Source: Amanita rubescens | Lineage: Eukaryota; Basidiomycota; Agaricomycetes; Agaricales; Amanitaceae | Assembly: GCA_015039365.1 (NCBI GenBank) | Contig: WION01000015.1 | Span: 248,001 to 312,000 of the forward strand | Length of the DNA: 64,000 bases | Direction of reading: 5' to 3' | Part shown: positions 23,679-34,632 of the stretch, in pieces | Layout: each line of letters begins with the position of its first letter | How positions within the stretch are numbered: the stretch's first letter is position 1 | Made by a program: the position numbers and the translations under genes | Notes under the pieces: generated by a model | Told to the model about the DNA's origin: nothing | Databases searched by the model: none | The model's input: only the letters and a program-made list of their open reading frames with translations

Positions 23679-25700
23679 TCTTTCCATCAGAAATGCCGTT
23701 TTAAGCACTAGCATATAAAGCGCCTGTCGTATTGGCGTGATGCTGATACATGAAATAGAACTGACGTGGGAAAATTCAAGCGCCCCACCTCTTGTTTGGA
23801 CGAGTCGGACTCACCGACGGCGCTCGATTGAAATTGACCGATACGCTCACGCTCACAATGGTGTGCTCCCTTTCCTGCTACCCATTACGATACGCTACTA
23901 TAGCAGGAATACAGAGCACTTTTATGTGTGTGGGTTAACTAGGTGTATAATAATTCAGGCGGCCGCCGGCGCCCTACGAAGAAATGCTTCTTTCACCCTA
24001 GCTCAACACGAGGGGGCAGACTAAAATAAATAAGCAACGAGGTTTGATTTCGATGCTATACCCTATCCAATCTACTGCGATTTGATGTACATATTAGCTT
24101 GCCTTCGGTGAGGTATCATTGAACAAATTGAACTGCATGAGTGGTTGGCAGACAAGTACGTCGACCACCGTCCACGCTAAAGCACAGTATCTAAGTATTT
24201 GGGACAGCGAAGAGTCTTGAAGCTCGAAGAGCCAAGTTCCATGCTAAGCCTTCTTACGGAGGCAATATTGGTTTATCCCAATTGCGCAGTCATAATAGTA
24301 AAACGCCGAAGGAGGCGGAGGGGGGCGAGAAGAGGACGATCAAACGCGGTCGCCTCCCTCAGTGGCCATCATCGTTCCTCCCAACACCCAAATCTGCTGG
24401 AGACTCTCTGGAAGCCAGGTACTTCAGTCGTACAGTGGGGCTAGCGTACGTTAGCTGACCCTCACTCATGCGGCTAGAGTTACTGAACATGAGATGTCCA
24501 TGCCGTGATCATAGAGCCATGACTCCGAAGCCTAAATAAAGAGTGAAGGGCCTTCCTTACACGATATTTTGGTGCGTCTGTAAATCTCCCCTTCGCTTTC
24601 ACGAATCAATTCTCTCCTATCACGTTGACTAAGAGTAAGGTGAAATGGAGGACAGGAATTTGATTGGGCTGTCGGACCATTGCCAAGAAGGGAAGCGAAT
24701 AACAACCGAATTGTTCTTCCGAACGTCATCACGCGGCAGTGATGTACCCTGCCTAAATTTAGGTACGCCACGAGTCGTTAATCGGTTTCCCGCCGTCCAC
24801 TAGCAAGTGTGGCCGTTGAAGTAGCAGGTATTCCCAAACGTGGTGGGATTGCAACATACCCTGGACTGGTACGAACCTGCTCCACCCGTTTGGAAAAGTC
24901 GTTCTTCCGGACATGTAAGAACTTCTCTTGATGTCGACATGTTCGAATCACTTTATTTAATAGAATCTCGTCCTTCCGGCTATAATGGGAACTATGAAGG
25001 TGTCAAGATGCCGAGTATGTAGAAAAGTTATCCCATGCGGAGGGCGGCCGGGTCGCTGCCGCCCATTACTATTTAAATGAACCATTAGAACAACAAGACC
25101 CATTCTCGAATCTAATCCAAGCACAAGGGCAGTCTCGATTCACGATTGTCCGTATATCTATCGGTCAGGGCCAAGAGATGAGCCACCAAAGCGAAACGTC
25201 CAACCTTCCCGCTCAATTTATGCAAATTGCCGGGGTGACGGAGCGCAAGTGGTACGGAGTTGAAGGTGGGTCTCTGGGGAATCGTAAATGGTTAGCAAGT
25301 TGGCAAGTCGGTAAGTGATATAATTGTCAAGCTTTCATCATGGTCGCGTTCTTACTCCCTTGCAGGTGATCGCTCTTTATCCAAATGAGGTCGCGCGAGG
25401 GCAACACAGTCCACGGGTATTCAACAAGGAAAGGTTGAAGCAACGATCCAGGAATTAAGGGAACCGATGTGCTGAATTTAAGAAAAAAAACTGATATCAT
25501 TAATGGCTAAACGCCCAGCATTCTATTTCCGAATTTTCATACATTGGAAGTTGTCCGACATGGAGTCTAACTCCTTCAATGATCTCCGTGAAAAGTCCCC
25601 TAAGTATACCTGCAATGACGTAAATTCTGCCCACTTCGAGTGGTTCTCACGTCGACCCTGACACACCTTAAATCGTATACGTTCTTGTTTCCCATCCACA
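23679..25700. other. mostly unassigned; one exon-like block at 24842-25312
   Basis: On the plus strand 24842-25005 reads LQHTLDWYEPAPPVWKSR and on; from about 25009 another frame continues DAEYVEKLSHAEGGRVAAAH, QSRFTIVRISIGQGQEMSH and ends at a good donor (GTAAGT) near 25312 with a possible acceptor TTGCAG near 25366. The two frames meet with a one-base offset. It may be a decayed or misread gene; I recognise no family. The remainder shows nothing. Confidence 0.35.
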
Positions 25701-26086
25701 ATGTCTTCGTTGACCTACAACAGTGCAATGATTCCTGAAGGTAAGCAATATACCATGATGTCAATCTGATGAAAACCATTGATGTGTAACTAAGATGGCG
25801 TAACTCCGGTACCTGAACCGTCGCCGCCATCGACTCGGGCACATGTTAGATCGGCAGAGGGCAGAAAAAAGCATAATAAAAATGCTAAACTTCGATGGAA
25901 AAGGAAAAAGCAGGCAGAGAAAGAAGCGAAGATGAAAGAAAAAGAGGCCCTCAATTCGTCATCTAAACGACGTCGGCGTCGAAAGCGATCAGGTAAGTAA
26001 CATGTGTAATAATGGGATCCGAAATTAACACAGTTTTAGGCAAAAACACGACAGGGCCTGACTCGGAGACCACCCCTCACGATTAG
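25701..26086 (+). CDS. small, highly basic three-exon protein
   Basis: Exons 25701-25740, 25795-25992 and 26040-26086 total 285 nt and 94 residues. All junctions close in frame (phase 1 twice) with GTAAGC..CTAAG and GTAAGT..TTTTAG introns of 54 and 47 nt. The middle exon is dense in lysine and arginine (KLRWKRKKQAEKEAKMKEKE, then SSSKRRRRRKRS) and resembles a nuclear localisation or nucleolar segment; the ends are acidic or neutral. No family recognised. Because each exon is short it is easily missed by frame scans. Confidence rests on the two consensus introns and the coherent composition; transcription is unproven. Confidence 0.55.
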
Positions 26087-26389
26087 CAAATTCCGTTATA
26101 TACTACAATGCCTACGCGATTCAGGGTAAAGCCAGCCACTGAAATGTTACGCTAATATAACAAATAAATAATAAGTCCTTGGGCTGCTGAAGCAGCACCA
26201 TTCGTCGATTCGTTTCCGGGTATAAAATCGCGCTTTCTAGCTCGTTAAGGAATGGAAGGTAGAGAATCGATAAGTATTGGTAAAAGTCCTCGAAGCATGA
26301 GGAATGAATTTAAATAGCAAAACTCGGAAGCGAAAGCAAAGTCAAAAAATAAATAAGGAAACAGAAGACGTCCATGGCAAGTCCGTATA

Positions 26390-27411
26390 TCAAAACCCAC
26401 CCAGACATCCGTCCAGCGAATGATCGCTTATGCTCGTGTCACCCGAGCTCTTGTGGGCGTTTATGCCATTGTTGGCATCCAAGTTCCATCGAGCGTATCC
26501 ATCAACGGAACGTGATCGCGTTGGTGGGAGCTTGCGTCTCCAACCGCGAGGAGCACCCCCACATGAGTTCGTGCTTCGCTTCTTCCTCAGACGCGACGCG
26601 ACAGACTGGAGTGGATATGAGCATGGGTATGGCAGAAGTGTGAGGGTCATCCGCGTAGTAGGTGATGGTGGTTGTACAAAGGGATCGTGATTCGAGGAAG
26701 GGGCAGATATTTCTTGGGTATATGAAGACTCGTCTGGCTCTGACTCGGATTCGGAAGACGATGACCACGAGGAAGATGAGCATGGAGAATCAGACCGACG
26801 CGCTTATATTGACAATTGAGTCAGTATGGTGATAATGCCCTGTGGGGAACAGCCACTCACTGTGGGCCTCGCGGTCATCATCAACGTTTCCTTCGTCTTC
26901 CTCCTGGCCGGAGCGCACCACGGTACGCCGGCACGCTTCGAAAGCTCGTGGGTCAAAGTAACCATCGATATCACCATCTTTCATCTTGACAGGTTGAATC
27001 ATTGAGCTTGGTCTTCGTCCTGGGCCAGGAGTACAAACCGTCCTGACTCCGAATCGCGCCATTTCTGCCGCCAGCCTCGTAGACTCTACATCCTCTGGCA
27101 GGTAGCTCGCATTGGTTTGGTGAAACCTCAATCGGCGCACGATCGTATGTACTTGATGAATGCGTGATTCCCGGCCTGACAAGACGTGGTGTAGGCGGGA
27201 AATGAACGTGTGGCGAGTGCTCGAGGAAGAGAAACTGTGCTTGGGTGCACGACGAAAAAGGTAGAGGGAGGGGGCCAGGTTTGGCCTTGGCAGGCGGTAA
27301 GCGGCGGATGTCGTCGGGTGAACCCGATGTTGATTCAGAAGGTTCGATGGGTTCGGATACGATGCTTTCGGAGGTGCTGGGGTCAAGTTTGAGGATAGGA
27401 CGAGGTCCCAT
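26390..27411 (-). CDS. VHFPP-motif basidiomycete protein, short form (frame change)
   Basis: Unknown function. From ATG at 27411: MGPRPILKLDPS, then SPHVHFPPTPRLVRPGITHS, STYDRAPIEVSPNQCELPAR. Near 27050-27090 the frame changes without a convincing intron; the other frame continues PSSMIQPVKMKDGDIDGYF and DPRAFEACRR. A 58-nt intron (26803-26860, GTGAGT donor) then joins to an acidic serine run SDSPCSSSSWSSSSESESEP, and the protein ends DGCLGGF, which I recall as the conserved end of this family. The motif set (VHFPP, YDR-P, F-PRA, acidic Ser, GCLGGF) supports homology to other agaricomycete hypothetical proteins. The larger relative is at 32662. Confidence 0.6.
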
Positions 27412-28543
27412 GTCGACTTGAAGCCTGAGCGCTGAGCGGCGAGAGTGATTGAGAAGAAGAACCGGCGGAGTGCGTAGGCCAAAGTCACGTAGAAGAACGA
27501 GTCGAGTCAGAAATTGAATTGATTGAGCCTGAGTATACAACAATTAGCGCTTATTGGAGAGGCAAAGAGGGGAATGAAAACTGACCTGTGCTGAGAACAA
27601 TTGAGGGCCACTGCTGGCCACACCCGAACCAGATCCTGTAGATGTAATGGTCACACGGCCAAAATGCAATGACCGCGTTGCTTTCGTGTTTCCCTGAGTT
27701 CCCTAGGCCCGCTTGGGTAAATAAATGATAAAGTAGTCGATGGAAGTGGAGCTCTGATGAATACTTTATACGTTAGCTCATAGCATACAAAGCAAGAGAT
27801 GCGCGGACATCATTAACCGATGACAAATCGTTACGTCACACCGATGGAAGCGACAACTTCTAGTTTCAGCGATGCACCGGAATCTCAATTTGCGCCGGTT
27901 GAAGCGGCTCGGAATGTTGCCTATGTTGCTCCAAGTTTGTCCGCATCGTTCTCATCCATGTCGACTAATACGAGTACTGGGCACGCTCCCATTCCAATCC
28001 CTTTCGTAAAGTCTCGGGCGCACACGAACAGCCTCAAATTCGAGAAACTTTGCGCCGAGCATTCTTGTTGAGAATTTTTGCTGAGCGAGGGATCCGTTGC
28101 TCACTTGAGGGCAACCCCTAGACAGCGAATAGTGGGGAAGGCAGCTCAAGATGCTTGGACGCAATGTCATAGCCAAAAGAGTCGCCGCGCAGCTCACGCT
28201 CCCAATCATATGCGCAGAGGTGACGTCGACTCGATCCGAGCGATAAAGGCAAACAGTTGACTATAATTGTTACTTGTACTCAATTAATAATTACCATAAA
28301 CAGAGTTGCGCGAGAGAATACGACAATGACAGAACAAGGTCACAAAGAATTCTGGGACCTCGACTGTCCATCACGAGTTCCTTTCCAGGCGTTCCGATTA
28401 TGAGACATTACTTTTTTTTGCCAAGCCGGAGGCTCTGGGAACTTAAACAAGGAATTTAAAAAATTAAAATGTACCATTTCTACTTATATTTCTTCTTTGG
28501 AAAATCTTCAGATAAGGACATCATCCTCGTCTTCATCTCCCAC
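27412..28543. other. no recognisable gene
   Basis: Upstream side of the VHFPP gene and the 3' side of the Crinkler-type gene. A segment near 28017-28055 (GCACACGAACAGCC..AAATTCGAGAAAC) recurs near 31447-31490 with one short gap; otherwise nothing seen. Confidence 0.45.
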
Positions 28544-30270
28544 TTATTCTTTGTCGTTGTCATCTTCTGCCTCGTCATCCTCCTGTGCAAATTGTCCCAA
28601 TCAGATGCAGAAATGGAACCAGAACACAGCTTACTTCAATGTATGTCGTTAGGGCGGCTTGATCCACATCATTAAGCTTGCCGATCACGAAGGTGGAGTA
28701 AATGACCAGATTTTTCCAGCACTCAGGGAGGCTCATGTTCTGATAGCACAATTCTTGATCGCTCTCTTCCGTCGGGACGGTAATGAATACAAGACAAAAG
28801 TTACGCTCCTGACAAAACCCTACGGGGAGACCGTTACGGATGGCATCTAGCCCCGACACTTTCACATCATGTTGTGAGGAGACAGTTGCCTGAACCAGAA
28901 TAATATCCGAATTGGTACAAATAATGCCATTGATGCTGGTAAATGAGGTGGAGGTTGGTCGCCAATAGAATGGTAGCGAATATTTATTTGCTTCGCTTAG
29001 GCCTGTTTTGCCATTGAGAGGATGTATGATATCACATACAGGAATCATGAGGGTTGGCGAAGCTTCATCGGTAGGGATGCACATAAGTGGTGGGGCAGTG
29101 GGGGACGTCAGTCGAATGTGTACAAATTTTTCATACATCCAGTCCGCGAGGCCCTTGGTCCAGGGGTGCGAGGAAATTTGGCTGAAAAACAGCGACTGTT
29201 GGGCGGCATCGATCTGCGCGACCGAGAGAGCAACGATGCCCCTGAGATGCTTTGTTGGTATTTCTGCTCTGATTGCACTTCTTGAATCAGCCGAAAGTTT
29301 GTCCGGTCGTACGAAAAAGAGAACGTCCCACACTTCATCCGAGTCAAACTGAGTAATCAACCCGAAAGAGCTGACGGGGGTCCCAGGCAAACTTGCCTGC
29401 GGCAATTGAAACATTACGGTTGTGCTCATCAACTGTCAGGCGGCCCTTAACCATAGCTATGCATGTGCGTGCACAAGGACCCCATGTCCTGTAATATGAT
29501 AGGAGTGCAGTGGTGTTAAGACCGAGTAGTTGACTGATTGACAAAGTCAGCAGCCACCTGAAAGCACGTATCATGTACTCACCCGAGTACCCTCAACTCA
29601 TTGGGATGGAACCAGTCCATCACATATAGCTTTGCCCTCAGCTGCTTCTTCCATTCACGCCACCTGGATCGTTTTGGCGAGGTCGCCTGGATAATCCAGG
29701 CACGGCCTGGCGGTGCGGACAAGAACGCAGCACATGGCTGCTCGATTACTTCGCCTGAGTTTGAAAGGGCCCAAGTCCCAGGAGGCAGTTTCAAGCCAGA
29801 CTGATCCACGACATCATGCTGCGAAGCGCCGGCCTCAGTGAAGAGAAAGAACCTGTCGCTGAATACATGAAAAGCGGTGGGTAAGCCTGCACTCAAGCGT
29901 CGGAGCAGGACGTAAAAGAGGAAAATAGTTTTGCCTTGGACATTAACTCAGTATCATTACGCAAACGCCGGAAAAACTAGCACGCACCAATGCCGGCTTG
30001 GCCCGTGACAATAACGCCCCCCCCTCCTAGTCGATTCCAATCTTCGAGTGTGTCGAGCACAGTATTATATTCTTCGCGAACCAGGAGTACTTTTTCTCGG
30101 TAGTTTATGGAAGTAAGTCCCAGTTCCGCAAGCAAGGAGAACGGAATGTACTTGAGGACTTTTTCGCCAGCATTTGCAGGAGCATCACGAAGTATTGAAT
30201 CGAGAGGCTGTTTCCAAAGAGCGGTGTACACCGTCTGGAAAGATTTTTTTTCTTCCGTAGACGAGGTCAT
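28544..30270 (-). CDS. Crinkler/RHS-type protein: P-loop NTPase plus C-terminal nuclease-like domain
   Basis: Exons 29988-30270, 29583-29934, 29434-29533, 28635-29396 and 28544-28582 give about 511 residues. Walker A is GQAGIGKT and is split by an intron after GQAGI. Family landmarks: LRRLSAGLPTAFHVFSDRFF, GTWALSNSGE, WREWKKQ, WGPCARTC, PLNGKTGLSEANKY, LPFYWRPTSTSF, NGIICTNSDIILVQATVSSQ. The last block has the spacing of the restriction-endonuclease-like core described for Crinkler/RHS effectors (D..QxT with loss of the canonical lysine). The tail is acidic (EDDEAEDDNDKE). Such proteins are abundant in agaricomycetes; roles in conflict or silencing are proposed but unproven. The 37-nt intron at 29397-29433 is the least certain junction. 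An ordinary STAND-like ATPase is the alternative. Confidence 0.75.
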
Positions 30271-32661
30271 CAGAAGGCAGAGTGCTCAGTGAAACCTAGT
30301 GACGTCAGCCTCGCTTTAGGCGCACTATGACGTGACCCGGCAAATTCCGACCATGGGATGGCAGCGCGTCCAACGCTCGGCTCCCAACATACATGATTCT
30401 ACCCAGACTCCTTCCCAGTCTCGTCTGTAGTAGTAACTGCGTGATTCGTGAGGGCAGCTATAAGGTGGTAAGCGCTTCGCATCCTCAGGTTTTTTTGGTC
30501 AGCATGAACTTACGAAGTGGGAAAAGGAGCAGATTTGATCGAAGGATGTAGGCGCGCGTGCAAACATGGGCTGAATGTACACCACGTTGCGGTCATCACA
30601 ACTGAACGATCAGTCGACATTGAAGGCCTTTGACGTGCCACTAATGGACGACAGCCCGATGGACTATTTGCATCTACCTGCCAGACGACGCAAAATTACG
30701 AATCCATGATGCACATACAGATCCCCACGCAGCGGAGTATACTAGACCGGCTCATGCAGACGGGAATAGTTTTGGATACGGAGACAAGTTACAACCTACC
30801 CTCAGCCGCCGTAGGATTTTCTCGCACCTTGTCACGGAAGCTTAAACAACGTGTCTGGTGGACCCACGTTGAGTTATTCGAACAGACCGTCGAGTAGGAC
30901 GTGCATTTTCCGTCCGGATATCGCCCCTCTGCGACTAATCGAGTAAGCAGTCTGTTGGTAGACCACAACATGTCAAGGAACGTGTAATTACCGTTTTTTC
31001 CTAATGGATGTGCCGCGCCGAAAGTCGAGAATGATTGGCAAACGATGCAGTGTAATTGATAGTGTTATGACGGCTCGTGTGTAAATTCGACTGGCAGTGA
31101 AGTCGTCACCACAGGCACAGTACCGCGGCAGTGCGTCAAACGCGAAAGGGTTCAAGCGACGAATGTGGCGGCGTAGGTAGCCTAGTATTCGGAATGACTT
31201 GCTGCGGCGAATCTATAGTATTGCGCACAGGGCGCTTGCCACGCGACTCCGCACCCTCACATGTTTGGGAATCTTTGACTACTATCAGGTCAGCTGCCCA
31301 ACCGCCGATGAATGTATGGAGATGGCAGTCCAACTGCGTTCGAACGAGCAGACTAAATACTACAAACAAAGATAACGGAATTGAATGCGTTCTCATTCGA
31401 ATTCCATCAAGTTACATGACGTCTCCACGTGCACGGGATGAGGGCGCGGGTTGCACACGAACAGCCCTCACAAATTCGAGAAACATTGGACGTACTAATT
31501 GATTCGGAGGACAAGGACAATAAAACAACATTCGTCCACGAGCACCCTCCCGAGTCAATTCGCATTATATAAATGAAATTAAATGTCATGATCATCCTCG
31601 TCATCTTTACAATTGTTCATTTCGGGCGTGTCCCCGGGATTACTATAGTACGTATTCACCCACAGCTTATATGACATTCTGATGAGGGGCTAGTCCCAAT
31701 TGTGATTTATTTACCGTCAGGGACCAGAATAGTACCGTTATCAGAATGCCAAGATGGTTTTGCTAAATATGGGTTCCCCTTACCGTACTACGACCGCAGT
31801 GTGCCAGTGATCATGATTGCGATGACGAAAGTACCATGGCCCGCCGCAGTCTTTGCGATATGTATATACATGATACCACGCGCAACGCAAACGGTTGTTA
31901 TTAGTGTTGACGTTAGAGAGGGAACCGTCACCCGTTTCGATCGAAAACGCGGTGATTTCCCTAGATTGGTCGATTTTTACTCGTGGTCACCCGCAGGTCT
32001 TGGCAGAGCACTGGGCCACCACCACCCCGCAATAGGAGTATAGTTAGTATCCAAGGTGTACGTATAAGTACGTACTATAACCTAGCTTAGACACGCCACT
32101 GTCATGTTGATACAGGTATCACAGCCACGCACAGGTCGTCTGGCACGGGGCACAAGTCTGGCACGAAAAGCAGTGGGTGGGGTTGATGATCAGTGATGAT
32201 GATGATATCAGAGAGGTTTTGTTCCTAGACGCTACTAAGACTACCGTCAATTACATTTGCCGGAAGCGAAGGAGAAGAGAGAGCTTAGAGCGGTTGGGTA
32301 ACGGGTTAATTACAACACTGCCCCCCAATGCATCATAGAAATTATTCACACACACACAACACAAGCGGCCGTTGAGAGTCGAGACCTCAAAGAAGCACAC
32401 ACGTCCCAGTCATGAATAACAAACAACATCACCATGGTATTTCGGTTAACGAGACTAGCGGTATCACCTTACTACACTACAACATCAGATCAACTGATGC
32501 TGAGGCTACTGCACCACCTTTCCTTCCAACCCGACCGATCATAATACCCCTTTGCTACCATCCACACCAACCAAAAAAAAAAACTACTCGAAAAATTTCT
32601 TTACTTACTTATCGGATACCGTACATCGAAAAAAAAATAAAAATGTGTCGTCATTAAAAAA
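30271..32661. other. no recognisable gene
   Basis: A 113-codon frame at 31702-32043 (plus) has no family resemblance. A CA-rich microsatellite lies at 32347-32362. Poly-A runs occur near 32572-32585 and 32627-32642. No splice-supported gene was found. Confidence 0.45.
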
Positions 32662-34092
32662 TCAGGGCAGGTGGACTCTGGGAGGGAGTTGGAGAGAGTT
32701 CACGACGCTCGAGCTCAAAGTTGAACCCAAGGTAGACGTCTTAGCCGTAGTAGTAGTCGTTCCTGCCTCCAAAACAGCAACGAACGAAGGGAACTTGGCA
32801 AACGGATCGTTAGGCGTTGGAGCTGTGAATACGTTCCTGGGCACCATCAACGCGTTGCTTCCAGCCAATAATGCGTCGTCTTCCGTTGGGATGGAAGAGA
32901 ACGAAGGCTCGTTCGCGCCAGGTGACCATATAGTCCCATCGCTCCTTCCAAATGTAAGAGTCGGGAGCCTTTCCAATCTTGGCGGTGGCATACGGGCGCG
33001 CGGCATCATCATCTCCTGTCCGGGTCGAGGGGAGAATAACAATTCACGCATGACGGCGTCTTCAGACGCCTGAGAGCCTGTGACGGATTCTGGGAATCCT
33101 CCTTCTGACGAAGCACCCCCGGATCCGGGGAACCCTCCGAATTGGAGGATACCGTTGGATTGGCCCGATGATGCATCCTCTTCGACTTCGATCGAGACGG
33201 ATTGCCAAAAGGCGTTGCTGAGCCGGATGCTTTCTCCGCTAGACGCGTCGCTGAGCGCGTCCAAGTCATCGTTGACGGTGGTAGAGTCGGCCGCCGCGAT
33301 GGTGAGGGGGGCGTCCTCTACTGTAGTTGTCTCCCGTACGGGAGTCAAGTATGGTTTAATCTTTGCTGCAGTCAAGTCCAAATGGGGTGGTGCGAGTCGC
33401 CGGGAAGAGGTGAGTTGAAACGCGATGCTCTGGGGCTTCTCTTTGGTGGCACGGGGGACGGTACGTACGCCGTCCACGGTGCTGCTCCGCTTCTTGCTCT
33501 GGCTAGATGGGCCGGAGGAGGCACGACCACGGGTTTTGATGGGTTTGTCAGCCTCGGCTATCGGTTCAGCGCCTAGGTCCGAGTCAACAACCGGAGTGAC
33601 CGGTGCGGAGGGATAAGGAGACAAAGGGTAGGACGTGAGCGCTTTCTTGAGTTCCGTGCGCGGTTTGCTCCCGATAGCCATTGCAGCTGCGAAGCTTTGC
33701 ATAGCATTCGGTCGAGGGGATCGAGGATCCTGGTGCTCGAAGACGGCGGGAGTCTGGACCCGATTGCGCTTCGGAGGGTCAGATAGCTTGAAACCCGAGA
33801 GAGAGGGCGAGGTCAGAGCCAAAGCATCCTGTTTAGTACTCGGAGAGACAGGATAAGGTCCACGGTCGTAAATGCTAGGGCAGTGGGTAGCAAAAGTAGC
33901 AAATAGAGCCGGCGAAGGAGGGAAGTGGACATGAGGCGACCGGGCAGAGACCGAGAGCAGAAGATTAAAGGTGTTGGAGAAAGGGAAAGGGCTCGGGGAA
34001 AGTGGGAGCGGGGAGGGGCGAGAAGCGCGCCTGAGAATGGATTTGGGAGACCTAAGGAGACCGCGAGTTCTGATGACAGACGTGGAAGGCAT
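32662..34092 (-). CDS. VHFPP-motif protein, long form
   Basis: Single 476-codon frame without introns. N-terminal LLRSPKSILRRASRPSPLPL, then SPHVHFPPSPALFATFATHC and SIYDRGPYPVSPS, the same motif order as the protein at 26390-27411. The rest is low-complexity and probably disordered: Ser/Pro/Thr-rich with KKRSSTVDGVRTVPRATKEK and an acidic segment DDLDALSDASSGES. It lacks the GCLGGF end seen in the short form. Function unknown; likely intracellular, since no signal peptide or membrane helix is visible. It is divergent from the DUF726 gene and shares a 540-bp intergenic region. Confidence 0.75.
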   Translation of the reverse strand: MPSTSVIRTRGLLRSPKSILRRASRPSPLPLSPSPFPFSNTFNLLLSVSARSPHVHFPPSPALFATFATHCPSIYDRGPYPVSPSTKQDALALTSPSLSGFKLSDPPKRNRVQTPAVFEHQDPRSPRPNAMQSFAAAMAIGSKPRTELKKALTSYPLSPYPSAPVTPVVDSDLGAEPIAEADKPIKTRGRASSGPSSQSKKRSSTVDGVRTVPRATKEKPQSIAFQLTSSRRLAPPHLDLTAAKIKPYLTPVRETTTVEDAPLTIAAADSTTVNDDLDALSDASSGESIRLSNAFWQSVSIEVEEDASSGQSNGILQFGGFPGSGGASSEGGFPESVTGSQASEDAVMRELLFSPRPGQEMMMPRARMPPPRLERLPTLTFGRSDGTIWSPGANEPSFSSIPTEDDALLAGSNALMVPRNVFTAPTPNDPFAKFPSFVAVLEAGTTTTTAKTSTLGSTLSSSVVNSLQLPPRVHLP

Positions 34093-34632
34093 TATTTATT
34101 TAGTTTTTCTTTTCAAGTGATGTAGGTAGGATTTGAGTTTTTTAGATGTTCAAGGTGTGGACGCGCAGCGTGGGATTGAAGGCGGGTTGGAGGATCAGTG
34201 TCTTGACCAGCAAGGCAGTGCCTCAAACGAGCTAAAGTGGATGAGAATATGGTTAAGAGAGGAGGAGAAGGAGACGTACCGAGGTTAGAAAGAATAGTGA
34301 ACGGGGAAGGTGTTCAACACTGTGTGGGTGAACCAACGGTGATGGGTTGTGGGACGAGTTTGGCCGGGTTTATATACCTCGCGGGGTTGTCATGGTACAC
34401 GTGTAGAACAGCCCTGGTTTGATACCGATAATTCACCCACATTCTCCATTTAGTACACAGCCTTTACTGTGATCACACCCGGCTACAAATGACCACTCCC
34501 ATATCTGATGAATGAACACAAGTCCAGGGCTTCTATGCAGTAATATCGCACCATATTCCGAGACGTGAGCTCACTTACAAATTGCAACACTGATTCCATC
34601 AAATCGGCATCGCCGGCTTCATCCGGCCGAGT
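34093..34632. promoter_or_regulatory. divergent promoter region
   Basis: 540 bp between the starts of two divergent genes. TATA-like TTTATATACC lies near 34369. No other element is called. Confidence 0.4.
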
